NCBI GenBank assembly: GCA_963969595.1
Contig: OZ018409.1
Span: 28,409,282-28,473,281, forward strand
Direction of reading: 5' to 3'
DNA length: 64,000 nt
Source of the DNA: Neckera pumila
Lineage: Eukaryota > Streptophyta > Bryopsida > Hypnales > Neckeraceae
A program made the position numbers and the translations under genes. Of this stretch, positions 36,281 to 47,399 are shown piece after piece. The stretch's first letter is position 1. Each line of letters opens with the position of its first letter. The notes under the pieces are model-generated. The model saw nothing but the letters and a program-made list of their open reading frames with translations. It ran no database searches and was not told the origin of the DNA.

Positions 36281-39257
36281 AGTAATGCAATTTTAGACGA
36301 ATGAGCTTGTGGAACTTTATTTCTTGGCTATAGTTATATCAAAGTTAATTCTATAGCTTTAGTCATGTCTATTCACACCTATTACATGCTATATTTGTCA
36401 ATACAAAAATATATATTGACTAAACTAATTCATCAGCCTAACACACTGTATCACTTAAAAAATTATGGAAATAGGAGTCTCTACCTTATTTTACACTTAA
36501 TGTATTAATCTATTTGAGACACTTTTTTGCATCCTTATTTTTATATCTTGTTTTGAAAAAGTAAATTAAAATTAATTAAAACTTTTTAAAACTTTTTAAA
36601 ACAGTAATCTTGATTTTGTTCAATAGGTTTTCTTGCTTCATTGTCGTTCTTTATTTGCAATGAATAAAATTTATTCACCTACATTGCGGAAAAAAAATTG
36701 ATTTTGAAGTTCAAATGTCTTTTTATTTATTGAATAAAACCAAAAGAATGAAGCTTTTCAAGTATACCGTAGTTGTAACTTACTTGGAAAAATTGAAAAT
36801 ATTTGCATAATAGAATTTAATTGTAACCTGAAGTTGAAAGTTTATAATTATGTTTCTAAATATATAGTGATAGACATTTGGTTACAATATTATGTTCTAT
36901 ACTATAACATACACCTATTGTGACAATTTCAAATTTCAAAACATCTTTTGTATTTTGCATGAATAATTTTTATTTCTTCTTCACAAATTCAAGGTAATTT
37001 CAATTTAAAAGTTGAAACTTCTAAACTTAAAAAAATTTATACCTTATATGGGGCAAATATTTTTGTCTCTTTACCCCTTAAAGACAGAATGTTCAAATTT
37101 TGAACAATAGACAAATTCAAACATGTTCCAAACACTCATTATCTTGTTTTTTTCATCCATCCAAACATTTGTGGATACTTAATATGTTTGGAGATCTCAC
37201 TAATAGTGGACTCACAAAGTAGGGAGAGTCTAAATATAGGGTGCCCTTTATATTGGACAACTAAAAATTTATAAAGTTCTAAATAATATAGAGGCTTCCA
37301 AATTCAAATAAGGGAATTATTTTTTAAGGGAAATATTTTATTTCAAGTATGCCACTTATAGCTCCTTCTGATATATTCCTTATACACTTCTAGTGATCAG
37401 TACAAAAGAGGTGTCAATGTTGAGTTCTTAGTGCGTTGTGACAATATAGATTTTGAAAAGATATCTTCATAAATATCGGCCTATATTTCAATAGAAATAG
37501 GTATATTTGACCTCACAAAGTAACTCTTTCTAATTAAATAAATGTCCCCGTCAATGGCTTGAATTACTAACAGTGAAGCAAAAGCTTAAAATATACCATG
37601 ATTAGAGCTTATTATTTTAAATTAGAACAACCATTCTTGTAAAAATTACACATATTCAATTTTTGAAGGAATTCTCAATTTTGGGTATCAAGTTTTATTG
37701 AAAATAATTGGTTAGTGTAGTATTAGACCAATTGAAACCATATAGATATAATTCATTGTAGTAAGGAATTACATTTTTTTACAATTTTTATATTTGGACA
37801 TTATGCAATCAAAATGCTTTTTGCTTTTTAAAAAATTATACGAATTTGAAGTAAAAGAATGTTTAAAATCCATCAAATTTATTCATCTAAGTTTTGATTC
37901 ATAATTTTCTCATCATTATTTTGGAAATTTGGACTACTTAGGACTAATTTTTGAGAGATTACTTATAAAAGAAACATTTTCATTCTAATAGATTGTATCT
38001 TTTGTATAAATTTTATACAAACTAATCAATTCTAAAAATAGATGCAATATTTCTTGGAAATATTTTTGCAAAACATTTCCATACTTAAGATTTGGCTAAG
38101 GATTTGCCAAACCTTTATTTTTTTAATAAAATAGAAATAAGTATTTACCAAAGATGTCTCATTCATGCTTTTCACTTGCAGAATTGAAGTAGTTACATAA
38201 TAGATCTTACAACAATACTAAAAAATTTGTTGTTTGATTAGATGGTTTGGATTTCATATTTAGAAGGACAACCTTTAAATGCATAGTTAGCCACTACTTC
38301 TACAACTATAAGGAGCAAAATGTAAATCACTGAAGAATTAACAAATAATAATTCACGCAGCTTGTATGTAAAATCCCCTCCCCCCATCCTGAACCTTTAA
38401 GAGCTTCGGATATGTTTTACATTCAATTTTTCTGTACTTTTTCATTATCACTATAATATTTCAAGTAAATAGGGACTATACTAACATGCATACATTTGTT
38501 CTAAATTTGGACCTTTCTCTCATAAATTAGCAAAAACTTTGATCACATATAAATAGGATTGAGTTTGTGCCAAGATTTCATCATTAATTAGGATGGCCTC
38601 TCATTCTAAGTCTTTCAAATTTATATTTTTGTAACATACAATTTAAAACTAGAAACAAATTAGTTTAGAGTGAGGAACAAGTAAGTGTTTGGTTAGCTTT
38701 ACATTTTGTTGGATGTATAATTTCATTGTTAAATTTTGAATTGATGGATGTATACTTGTACAATATAGAATTGATGGATGAAAATTGCATAATTGTAATA
38801 CAACAAGTGATGAGTAAACATGTATAAAATAATACTTAAGCCTACAAGATATTCCAAGATTTTGAGACGACTTTACACACAAAGGATGCTATAATACATT
38901 AAAGGAGTTTTAGGGGCCTTGGAAGATTATTTCAGGCTCGTTCCCAGTCTCCCCAGATTTAGGGAAATATGGTACAAGCATGTTAGATTTTTTTTTCAAA
39001 AAAAAAAAAAAAAAAAAAAAAAATTCTGTTTTTACCAAAATATCATTTTAACCAATTTTTTTTTTTTTTTTTTTTTTTTTTCCTTCAAAAATGACATGGC
39101 AGTTGCTGTGCCATGTCAGCCTAGCCATTTGGCAATGTCCCAGCATTCCTGCAGAGTTCCCATAGTCCGAGAACTCGCAATCTTTTAGGAGGCCCAAAAC
39201 TCCTCTAATGATCTTGAATCTTTGAAGCCATGTAGATTTATAATCTTTTTGTACCAA
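36281..39257. other. AT-rich intergenic DNA, no gene recognised
   Basis: Three kilobases of AT-rich sequence. At 37072 a TACCCCTTAAAGACAGAATG opens a short TTAA-type subfamily C remnant (to about 37160). At 38999-39022 and 39056-39080 an A tract and a T tract of about 24 each could pair as a hairpin. Between 39080 and 39230 there is a GC-richer patch without recognisable content. Confidence 0.45.
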
Positions 39258-39390
39258 CACTACAAGAGAAATTAAGGGGTGTTTTAAGTATAGTCCTAGT
39301 AGTATTGTCTTTTAAGTGATGACCTTTAAGTAAGGTTTTTAATAAAATTTTACTAAAAAAATATAGTCTTTTAAAAAGACTAGACTACAT
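39258..39390 (+). mobile_element. CACTA-type MITE, left end only
   Basis: CACTACAAGAGAAATTAAGG followed by GGTGTTTTAAGTATAGTCCTAG matches the end of the complete element at 62603-62825. No matching right end is found within a few hundred bases. Confidence 0.5.
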
Positions 39391-39734
39391 TTTTTTGGCT
39401 AAATAGCAATTTTAGGCAAGCTAGTGTGAAAGACAATTTGCATATTTTAAGCTAAAATTTTAATATAATATGTGGAAAAGGAATATCTTTCATGAGCACT
39501 AAATTTCATGACACATGGAAATATGAGTAAAAAATTGTGGACTAATATATTATTTCCTTTTTGTAAAAAGACAATCTAGACAAATTTGAAAAATAATCTT
39601 TTTTCAAACAAAAATTAAAAGTTTGCTTTTCTACATTTATATAAACCTCAAAAGCTTTGAATCATTTGATTTTGATCAATGATATGAAAGTTATGCAGAG
39701 TTTTTGTTTGTGGGAAATTATGGATTTTCTACTC

Positions 39735-40425
39735 TAAAATAAACTTTGAAGTCCTTTATTTTACTCATTTTTCAATATTTTTGAAAAATATAAAATCATA
39801 GGACGTATACATTACAAAAAAGCTAGACCCTACGGAGGGCCATTAGGATTTTGGCGGATGTGCAATTACAATTTTTTTTTTTTTTTTTTAATAATTTTTT
39901 AATCAAAATTCCGATGGGACACCATAGTTGACTACTCACCTTACAGATTGCTTGACAGTCTTTTTGGGCTCATAAGATTGCAACCATTGAGACTGGCATT
40001 TTTCATTTCCATAACTAAATTTTTAACAATTTTGTATTTTGAATCATTATCTACTTATGTGTTGTATAATTCCAAATGATCTGAAATTTTTCAAGCATGT
40101 AGCCAACTTGCCTTCAAAATTGAATCCAAAGAAGCACCATCATTTTGGACATTTTTTCATACAAATGTGAGCTTGTGAAGTATAGCAGCCCTGTTTTTTT
40201 GCAGGGCCCAAAAAAGACTTATGTAAATTTGAAAGCTCATATCTTGCAATCCACACGGTGAAATTTTTGAAATTTTTGATCTACATATTCTCAAGTCAAC
40301 ATACTATAAGATCCTATAATTATGTGTGCCCAAAAATGTTTTTTTTCCAAAATTTGGCACTTTTACTAGAAATTACAATTTTGGAGCGTTTTTGTTGGAA
40401 ACATAGTCATGGAACTTTAGGAGTT
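39735..40425 (-). mobile_element. TTAA-type element, subfamily B, truncated copy
   Basis: Collinear with 25660-26223 (TTCCATAACTAAATTTTTAAC; GAAGCACCATCATTTTGGAC) and ends with GAACTTTAGGAGTTAA. A CATTAGA-like piece around 39820-39960 interrupts the left part. Confidence 0.6.
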
Positions 40426-41254
40426 AACCACTTGGTAGCTTGTTAGACATAAAGCCATGGTACACAATTGATCCAAATTGGCATTGCCAAGTGTCATTGG
40501 ATCTAGAAATCCAATGCAACAAGAAGACAAACGTCATCCTCAGTATTGTATACGTCAATTCTTGTATCCTCTTTTGTGTGTAACATACCCAAAATACACC
40601 CATTTTGAAACTTCAATTGGGACTTTACACCTTTCTACCTATAACAACAGTGAGAAGCTATATGTTATTGCCTTCACCACATATAATTCATGTTTTTTTG
40701 TTTCAATAAAATATGTTACTCAAATATATGCACTAAATCTCTGATAATTCTATGGCTAAATTCTTTCCCATGAATCCAATGAATTTAACTATATCCTGCA
40801 ACGACAATGGATCATTCTACCTCACCAAAGCCCCAATAGAGTCTTCATTAACGATTGCCCATGGACTATCTTTAAGTTTCTGATTATTTAGCTAGGGGTG
40901 CTTAATTGTAGAATTTGAGGAGTACTGTTGCCATTTGTAAATTTTTTCTTACCAAAATGTTTACACAAATGCAAACATACATTGGCAAGCAGAATACTGT
41001 CAATTCTGAAGCTTTTGTAGTCCCACATACAGCAGTATCTAACAAGTGACACTTACAGTTCCTGACTTTCAAAATTGGAAGTACTTAAACTCTACATCTC
41101 GGGTACAAAGCTTATCCCTTGAAACCATCTGCGATGAATTCCTGAAAAAGAGGTGGAATTCCTCACACTTGCTCTTTGAAATAGCTGCAAATAAGGGAGA
41201 GGGTATCCAACAAACCAATACAAATCCCCGAACTCCATGGTAACATTAATTAAT
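40426..41254. other. Spacer, no gene recognised
   Basis: Slightly less AT-rich than the repeats. Two short frames (40478-40744 and 41046-41243) have ordinary-looking composition but no recognisable motif or splice partner, so they are not called as genes. Confidence 0.4.
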
Positions 41255-41356
41255 ATTGGATGCAGGTTTTAATTGATGCATTGCCAATCATTTCTAATAA
41301 AAATTTCTTTGAGATCTCCAGTAGGACCTAGTGAGTCGTATTTTGCAAGACCTCCT
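41255..41356 (+). repeat. Part of a ~170-bp tandem repeat, left of the copia insertion
   Basis: GAGATCTCCAGTAGGACCTA (41311) and GTGAGTCGTATTTTGCAAG recur at 46981 and 47154. Once the 5,500-bp copia element and its duplicated 5 bp are removed, the spacing between the first two copies is 165 bp; the next is 173 bp. The copia element therefore landed inside the array. Confidence 0.8.
41352..41356. repeat. Target-site duplication of the copia element (CTCCT), left
   Basis: CTCCT directly precedes the left LTR and directly follows the right LTR (46857-46861). Five bases is the usual size for Ty1/copia integration. Confidence 0.9.
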
Positions 41357-41627
41357 TGTTGTAATCTTTCACTATATTGAGATAAAAAAAAAGGGATTAA
41401 GCACCCTAAATATATACATGGCTCCACATGGCTAACTAACTACTTACTAATTGGGATTACACAAGGTATTAGTTACAGGCAGCACTAAGCCCACTCACTA
41501 ACTGTACAATACATACACTTGGGCAGTTACTAATTAGTTTGTTAGAGGCTACTTGGTTTGGCTAGGTGGCACAAGTGGCGAGCAGGATGATGTGTCGTGT
41601 CGTGGGTTTACGAAGCATTCTTCAACA
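41357..41627 (-). repeat. 3' LTR of the copia element (271 bp)
   Basis: Read on the plus strand it begins TGTTGTAATCTTTCAC and ends CTTCAACA, so it has the canonical TG...CA ends in both readings. Shorter than the other LTR by an internal segment of about 18-20 bp near 41430. Confidence 0.95.
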
Positions 41628-41640
41628 CCCTCCCTCGCTC
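41628..41640 (-). promoter_or_regulatory. Polypurine tract of the copia element
   Basis: On the minus strand GAGCGAGGGAGGG lies directly upstream of the 3' LTR, the position and composition required for plus-strand DNA priming. Confidence 0.85.
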
Positions 41641-42159
41641 TGATAAATCCTAATTGATTGCGCGAGAGAGAGACATAGAGTTAGCTGGGGAAATGGCGCG
41701 CATGTTGGAATTCCCAGTTGAGGCGATCCTTGTGCTTCGTGATGCTGAGGACTGAATGTCTCTGGTAAGCGCAGGAGTGAGCAGACCTTGAGGCTTTGTT
41801 GCTTGATCTGCGCGTTCCAGTGTTGATTTGGCGTTGGGTTTCCGCTGTGCAGGTCCAAATTTTGCTGTTGGCGTTGTGGTTGCTCGCTTTGGCGGTGCGC
41901 CGTCTGTGCAGCAATGTGCAGGATATCTGCGTGTATCTGTGGTATCTGTTTCACCGGAGTGCACTGGCGTCGTGTCGCGAACCACGGAGCTTGGAGGCGG
42001 AGATCTTCCTCAATGATGATGTTAGGATTGTGGGCAGTAGTGCTGTGTCAATGTTAGGTACAAAGGTTTCTTGGAGAGATGTGGCGGAGAACCTTGAAGA
42101 TTGGTGGGACAATCGTGCCACTAAACAAAACCCTAGAGCTCCAGATTTTAGGCATAGAA
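41641..42159 (-). other. Non-coding 3' internal region of the copia element
   Basis: About 520 bp lies between the RNase H stop and the polypurine tract. Frames in both directions (up to about 144 codons) are Gln/Thr/Ala-rich or mutually overlapping and show no known domain. It may be untranslated leader for reverse transcription or captured sequence. Confidence 0.5.
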
Positions 42160-42923
42160 CTAGTAGAAAGGCGCTATGGTTGGATAATTCTCAGACCCCA
42201 GTTTGGGCTCACAGTAGGTTTGGTGGTTAGAGAAGGGGTAGGATATTACACCTGCTTGACGACAATTTTCCATGAAGCTCTTGTATGGGAGAGGCTTTGT
42301 GAGGAAGTCCCCGAGTTGTGTTGTGGTTGGAGTGTACTCCACCTGTATTGCTCCCGCATTTGCCATCTCTCTTATAAAATGATGATGGATTTCTATGTGT
42401 TTCGTCCTGGTGTGAAGCATTGGATTCTTGACAAGTTTGAGACTCAATTGGTTGTCACTGAGCAGGGTCATGGGGCAGTCTAGAAGGACGCCCAATTCTT
42501 GAAGCATACGTCGGAAGTGGATTATATCTTTTGTAGTGTCCGTGAGGACTCGATATTCCACCTCAATGTTGGATAGGGAAATAGTAGGTTGAAGTTTACT
42601 GCTCCAGTATATGCTGGTTTCTCCTAGTCGGTGCAGGATCCCTGAGGTGGATCGGCGGGTGTCAATCTCTGCCCCAGTCGGTGTCGGCGTAGGTGTGGAT
42701 CGTGCAGATGTTCTCCGATGGAAAAAAATATTCCATGGTCCTTTGTCCCGCTGAGGTAGCGCAGTATTTTCTTAGCGGCTTGGTAGTGTGCTTCCTTCGG
42801 CTCTTGCATGTACCTGGATACACAGCTCACTGCATATGCGACGTTAGGTCTAGTATGTGCAAGATATAGCAGACTTTCTACTAGGGAGCAATAAGCTTCA
42901 GGGTCCGTTTTTCTGGTTCCCAT
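42160..42923 (-). pseudogene. copia RNase H domain, broken into two frames
   Basis: One frame (42923-42624) begins with the region linking reverse transcriptase and RNase H (DPEAYCSLVESLLYLAHTRP is the usual 'YRSLVGSLLYL' block). The other (42561-42160) carries LLSDNQLSLKLVKNPMLHTR and then TKHIEIHHHFIRE, the C-terminal RNase H/tether motifs of copia. Between them, about 42560-42680, the frame is lost. RNase H removes the RNA template during reverse transcription. Confidence 0.85.
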
Positions 42924-43123
42924 TTTCTTTTGCAGGTGATCCTTCGGGTAGATGGGGAGTCTTGTCGGGTTGCAATTTTGTAGGTTGAACTTGTGCAGGA
43001 GCTTTTGGATGTGTCCTCTCTAATTTATGAATACTCCATTTCATTGGCGATGAATTTCCACCCTGAGATAGCTGCTTGCTTCGCCCAGGTCAGTCATTTC
43101 GAACTTGTCCTTTAGCTTTTTCT

Positions 43124-43744
43124 TTAGGTCAGCAATGGCTTGTTGATCATTGCCAATTTTATGATCAGGTCGTCCACATAGAGAAGTAGTACAACTAGCT
43201 TGCCATTAACATTGGAGAAGTACATATTTGAGTTGCTGCTACTTTGGGTTAGTCCATGTTCCTTGAGCCATTGGGTTATTCGATCATACCAGGCCTTTGG
43301 TGATTGTTTGAGGCCGTAGAGAGCACGCTTGATCTTACAGACCTTAGTGCTGTCCTTAGATCCAGGGAAACCGTCAGGAACCTCCATGAGTATGTCTTCA
43401 TCAATTGTCCCATTAAGGAATGCGGTGATTATATCCATTTGGTGTAAGGGCCAATTGTTCTTTGCTGCAAGTACAAAGATAGCAAGAATAGTAGACCACT
43501 TAACTACAGGTGCAAAGACCTCATTGAAGTCGATGCCCTCCCATTGTTGAAATCCCCTGGCCTTGAGTCTAGCTTTCAACTTGCTCATCTTTCCTTGGGC
43601 GTTTTTCTTGATTTTGAATAACCATCTTGCTGTAATTGGTTTGCGGTTGGGAGGTCGATCGATTACTTCCCAAGTTTTGTTTCTAAGGATGGAAGTGATC
43701 TCACTCTCTATTGCTTCCTTCCATTTAGCCTGTTGTAAAGCGCT
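43124..43744 (-). pseudogene. copia reverse transcriptase domain, frameshifted
   Basis: The frame is open from just after a TAG at 43745-43747. It contains the copia RT hallmarks VFAPVVKWSTI, HQMDIITAFLNG, the KIKRALYGLKQSPKAWY block and the catalytic LLLYVDDLII. Immediately after the YVDD motif the frame shifts (apparently two extra bases near 43160) and the thumb region continues in another frame down to about 43040. Catalytic Asp residues are present, but the protein cannot be made in one piece. Confidence 0.93.
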
Positions 43745-44503
43745 CTAGAAGTCTAGTGGTTCTTCTGTCAATTCTGAAACTAGGGTCCAAAAGTCCTGTA
43801 GTTTTACTGAAGGTCTTCGGTTCCTACTTGGATAGTGACGTTCCATAGGGCCTGCGCTTCTATCAACGGGAGCAGGTCGCCTGTTTTCTAGGGAGGACGG
43901 CTGTCTGATAAGAGATTCGTGATTGTTGTTTGGTTCTGATATGCTCGATTCGCAAGGGGGATCAAGCTGCAGGTTTGAGTTCGGTGCATCAGAATTAAGA
44001 TTTGACTCATGCATTGGCTGATTTTCTGTGTGACTAGGTGCATGGACCTCATTTGAGATAGGTTCTACACATTCGCCTGATCTACTGGGTGACAAGAGTT
44101 CTATGATGTTGTTTGGGGTTTCAATTGGATGTAGATATTGGAACCCTACTTTGGATTCAACGAACACTGTATCACGGCTGATTATCACTTTTTGCCTGTG
44201 ATGATCGTAGAGGCGGAAGGCCTTGGAGTCACTATCAATACCCAGGAATATGCAGGTATGTGACTTGCTATCTAGTTTCTTGCGGTTCTCTTTGGGTATG
44301 TGAATATAGGCAATGCACCCAATTTTTTTGAAAGTTGAGATATCAGGGATCGTACCAGAGTATTTGGCTTCAGGTGTCATCCCCGAATTAGCTCTTGTTG
44401 GGCTCCGGTTGATCGGGTGCGTTGCATGTGACATGGCTTCTGTCCATAGGTAAGTTGGCAGGTTACAGTCGTGCGACATACTCCTTGCCCTTTCTGTCAT
44501 AGT
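43745..44503 (-). pseudogene. copia integrase C-terminal part and integrase-RT linker
   Basis: Begins TMTERARSMSHDCNLPTYLW, the usual end of the integrase core, then the copia-specific block with FKKIGCIAYIHIPKENRKKL and GIDSDSKAFRLYD. The rest is the variable, serine/proline-rich linker. It is separated from the preceding frame by a TGA (44504-44506), in frame, and from the RT by a TAG (43745-43747). Confidence 0.9.
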
Positions 44504-45181
44504 TCAATTTCTCCATTCTGACACTCCGTTCTGTTGCGGTGTACTGGCTTGCGTGAGCTCTTGGTGGATGCCATGTTCCACGCAGAAAGATTTGAACTCA
44601 GCAGAAGTATATTCCCCACCCCTGTCCGACCTTAGCGCTTGAATCCGGTTCCCTGTCTCGACTTCAATCTTGCGTTTAAACTCACGGAACTTGCTCATGG
44701 TTTTGCTTTTGCACTTTAGAAAGTAGATCCAACTTTTGCATGAGAAGTTGTCAGTGAAGATTAGAGCGTAGCAAGAGCCTCCCAACGACGCTTGTTGCAT
44801 GGGCCCCATGAGATCAGTATGGATTTGTTGTCCCGGTTCGTCTGCTCTAGTCTCCGAAGCTCTTGGAAAACGTTCTCGATGCTGTCGACCTGCCATGCAG
44901 CAAGGGCATACCTTTTTTTTCAACGTGAGTTTTGGCATTCCTGTTACGTATGGAGTTTGCGATAGATGATACAGACTGGGAAAAATTAAGTGACCTAGAC
45001 GTCGATGCCATAGAGTGGCTGTGTCACTGGTGTACGTAGAAAGTGCAGCTTTTTGATCTTTGGAGTAATACAATCCATTTGTGGGATCTCTTCTACCAGA
45101 TGCGATTACTTGACCTTGCCTGTCCATAACCCAACACTGTTTGCTCGAAAATGTAACGTCATGACCGGAGTCGGCAATCAC
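44504..45181 (-). pseudogene. copia pre-integrase zinc domain and integrase core
   Basis: LWHRRLGHLIFPSLYHLS with a downstream KVCPCCMAGRQHRERFP gives the His-His-Cys-Cys zinc-binding module. The core follows: first Asp in HTDLMGP, second Asp in LRSDRGGEY and the Glu in QQNGVSEW, so the DDE triad is intact. A TGA right after this point, where the family has Arg (CGA), truncates it; CGA to TGA is a single C-to-T change. Confidence 0.92.
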
Positions 45182-46490
45182 TCCGACAGAAACTAAGTTC
45201 TCCGACAGAAACTAAGTTCTTCTTCATACTAGGTACGTATTTAACCCATTTGAGCTTTATTGCACCGTCTTCCGTCTTTACAGTGGCTGAGCCAGTCCCG
45301 TGTATCGCATGGAACTCCCCTCCTCCGGTCTTGATCTCACTGATCTCTACCGCGGAGGAGGTGTCTACATGATCTAGTTTATGCATATCTGCGGCAACGT
45401 GACCCGAAGCGCCACTATCTAGGTACCAGGGTCCGTTGTCCCAGTAGTACGAGTCGTAGTATGGGTCGTATTCTTCTAGGTGCGAGCTAAACATCTCCGC
45501 TGAGTTCGCATAGATGGTGGTCCTGGCTGGTTCTTGACCGTGGAATGAGTGAGTCTTGCAAGGCAGCTTGCAGTCTCTGGCGAGGTGGCTTGGCTGGTGA
45601 CAATTGTAACAGATCGGTGGTGGTCGTGCGAATGTTTGTCCTCCGAAGTGGCCTCTTCCCGGGAAGCCTCGACCTTGTGCCGGCCAGCGTCCTCCCCGTC
45701 CTCTGATACTTGCTTGTTTGTAGAAGCTGGCGGCCAACACTTCCTCATCGCCGATTTGCTGGTTTTGGTGCTGTCGTCGGTGAGCCTCTAAGAGAAGACT
45801 CGCGCTGAGTTTGTCGAAGGTAATGTTGGGGTCCAGATGCGTGAGTGTTTGAATCAGGCTCTCGAACGAGCGAGGTAAGCCATTCATCACCAATTGATTG
45901 ACGTTCTTGTCTAAAATTCTTTCGCCCATGCTGCTTAGGCGATTCTTCAGCTCCCTTGCCTTCTTGACGTAGTCTTTGATGGAGCTTCCCTCATGCATAC
46001 ACAGGGACTGTAACTGACACATTAGCGTGAGTACTTGGGATTGGTCGCCAGCATTGAACTGATCCTTGAGTGCCTTCTATGCCAGGGTTGGGTCCGTGTG
46101 TTCTGCAATAAGATCAGTAATATCATCAGTCACTGACAGCAGCAGTAACCAGCAAGCGAGGGTCTTCTTTCTCTTCAGTTGAGTTTTTGTCATGACTTCT
46201 CCTTTAATGTTGACCGGAAAGTTTGCTGGGTTCTGCCCTGTCTCTATCACGGACCACTATCCTTCGGCTCTAAGGACTGCCCTCATTTTTAACGCCCAGA
46301 CGTAATAGTTCGAGGAGCCTCTCAGTTTATCTCCCTCCCTAAATGCTGCACCTACTGTTTCTGCCAATGTGACTTCCTCTGTTCTATCTGACACTTGTTC
46401 TACTTGTTCAGGAGCAGTGCTCGGCTGATCTCACTGACCTCTCTACGGTCTCTGATTTCTATCTCTCTCCTTTCGGGTAGGTCTCCATTC
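45182..46490 (-). pseudogene. copia gag and protease, with nonsense codons
   Basis: The gag core (MCQLQSLCMHEGSSIKDYV; VNQLVMNGLPRSFESLIQTL) is followed by an RGGR-rich segment, a CCHC zinc knuckle (CYNCHQPSHLARDC) and the protease with WYLDSGASGHV, whose Asp is the catalytic residue. The N-terminal part of gag lies upstream of 46022 and is interrupted by TAG codons at 46077-46079 and 46257-46259. Near 45181-45215 a short duplicated phrase (CTCCGACAGAAACTAAGTTC twice) disrupts the join to integrase. Confidence 0.9.
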
Positions 46491-46555
46491 CTCACCCTTT
46501 TCCAACTCTTATTTCTCTCTCTATCTGTCGCTCTCAGCAAACTCTTACATAAGTT

Positions 46556-46567
46556 GCTCTGATACCA
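46556..46567 (-). promoter_or_regulatory. Primer-binding site (initiator tRNA-Met type)
   Basis: Minus-strand TGGTATCAGAGC directly after the 5' LTR is complementary to the 3' end of plant initiator tRNA-Met, as in most plant copia elements. Confidence 0.95.
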
Positions 46568-46856
46568 TGTTGTAATCTTTCATTGTATTGAGATAAAAAA
46601 AAAGAGCTTAAGCACCCTGAATATATACATGGCCCCACATGGCCCCACAGGGGCTATTGTTAACTAACTGCTTACTAATTGGGGTTACACAAGGTATCAG
46701 TTACAGGCAGCCACTAAGCCCACTCACTAACTGTACAATACATACACTTGGGCAGTTACTAACTAGTTTGTTAGAGGCTACTTTGTCTGGCTAGGTGGCA
46801 CAGGTGGCGAGCAGGATGACGTGTCGTGTCGTGGGTTTACGGAGCGTTCTTCAACA
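46568..46856 (-). repeat. 5' LTR of the copia element (289 bp)
   Basis: TGTTGTAATC...CTTCAACA on the plus strand; collinear with 41357-41627. It contains a stretch (CCCCACAGGGGCTATTGT region, about 46642-46661) absent from the other LTR. Promoter and polyadenylation signals of the element lie here, but I could not fix a TATA box. Confidence 0.95.
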
Positions 46857-46861
46857 CTCCT

Positions 46862-47255
46862 AATTTCAATTGGAACATTCTGCATGAGTGGCCTTTTGGC
46901 TGGCTGGAACCGTCCCCTCCATGGCAAGGTTTTCGATGCAGGCTTCAATCGAAGCCATTCCCATGTTTTCTTCGGTTTTTGAGATCTCCAGCAGGACCTA
47001 GTGAGTCGTATTTTGCAAGGCATTCTCTATATTTCAATTGGAACATCCTGCACGCTCCTCTCGCTGGATGGAACCGTCTTCTCCATGGCAAGATCAAACA
47101 ATTTTCGATGCAGGCTTCAATCGATGCATTTCGAATGATAACTTCGTTTCTTTGAGATCTCCAGCAGGACCTAGAGAGGCGTATTTTGTAAGGCTTTCTC
47201 TAATTTGGAACATTCTGCACTCCCTTGAGAGTCCCTTCTCGCTGGATGAAACCGT
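46862..47255 (+). repeat. ~170-bp tandem repeat, right of the copia insertion
   Basis: Units contain AATTTCAATTGGAACATTCTG, a CTCGCTGGATGGAACCGTC block, CCATGGCAAG, TTTTCGATGCAGGCTTCAATC and GAGATCTCCAGCAGGACCTA. Copies start near 46862 and 47029, and the pattern breaks off near 47255 after a partial third one. Combined with 41255-41356 the original array had about three units of 165-173 bp. Confidence 0.85.
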
Positions 47256-47399
47256 CTACTTACCACTTGGCACGCACGCAGCAAAGTCTCGCTGGATTCT
47301 GTGCAGGGACGCCATGGAAGGGGACAAAACGAAACCGACCATGCCAATCATGCTAGCTCTGTCTCATTTTTCAATGTACCGTTCACCATACTGCTGCAC

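Larger units (their letters stand above)
41357..46856 (-). mobile_element. Ty1/copia LTR retrotransposon, full-length but decayed
   Basis: A 5.5-kb element with its transcript on the minus strand: 5' LTR 46568-46856, primer-binding site, gag, protease, integrase, reverse transcriptase, RNase H, polypurine tract, 3' LTR 41357-41627, and CTCCT duplications. Integrase before reverse transcriptase is the copia order. The LTRs differ at roughly 17-18 aligned positions out of about 270 plus an indel of about 18-20 bp (my hand alignment), so the insertion is not recent. Nonsense codons and at least one frameshift make it non-autonomous. It interrupts a ~170-bp tandem repeat. Confidence 0.97.

Noticed and set aside
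41796..42230. 144-codon plus-strand frame inside the copia element
   Set aside because: Lies antisense to the element's 3' internal region and shows no known domain; not evidence of a captured gene.
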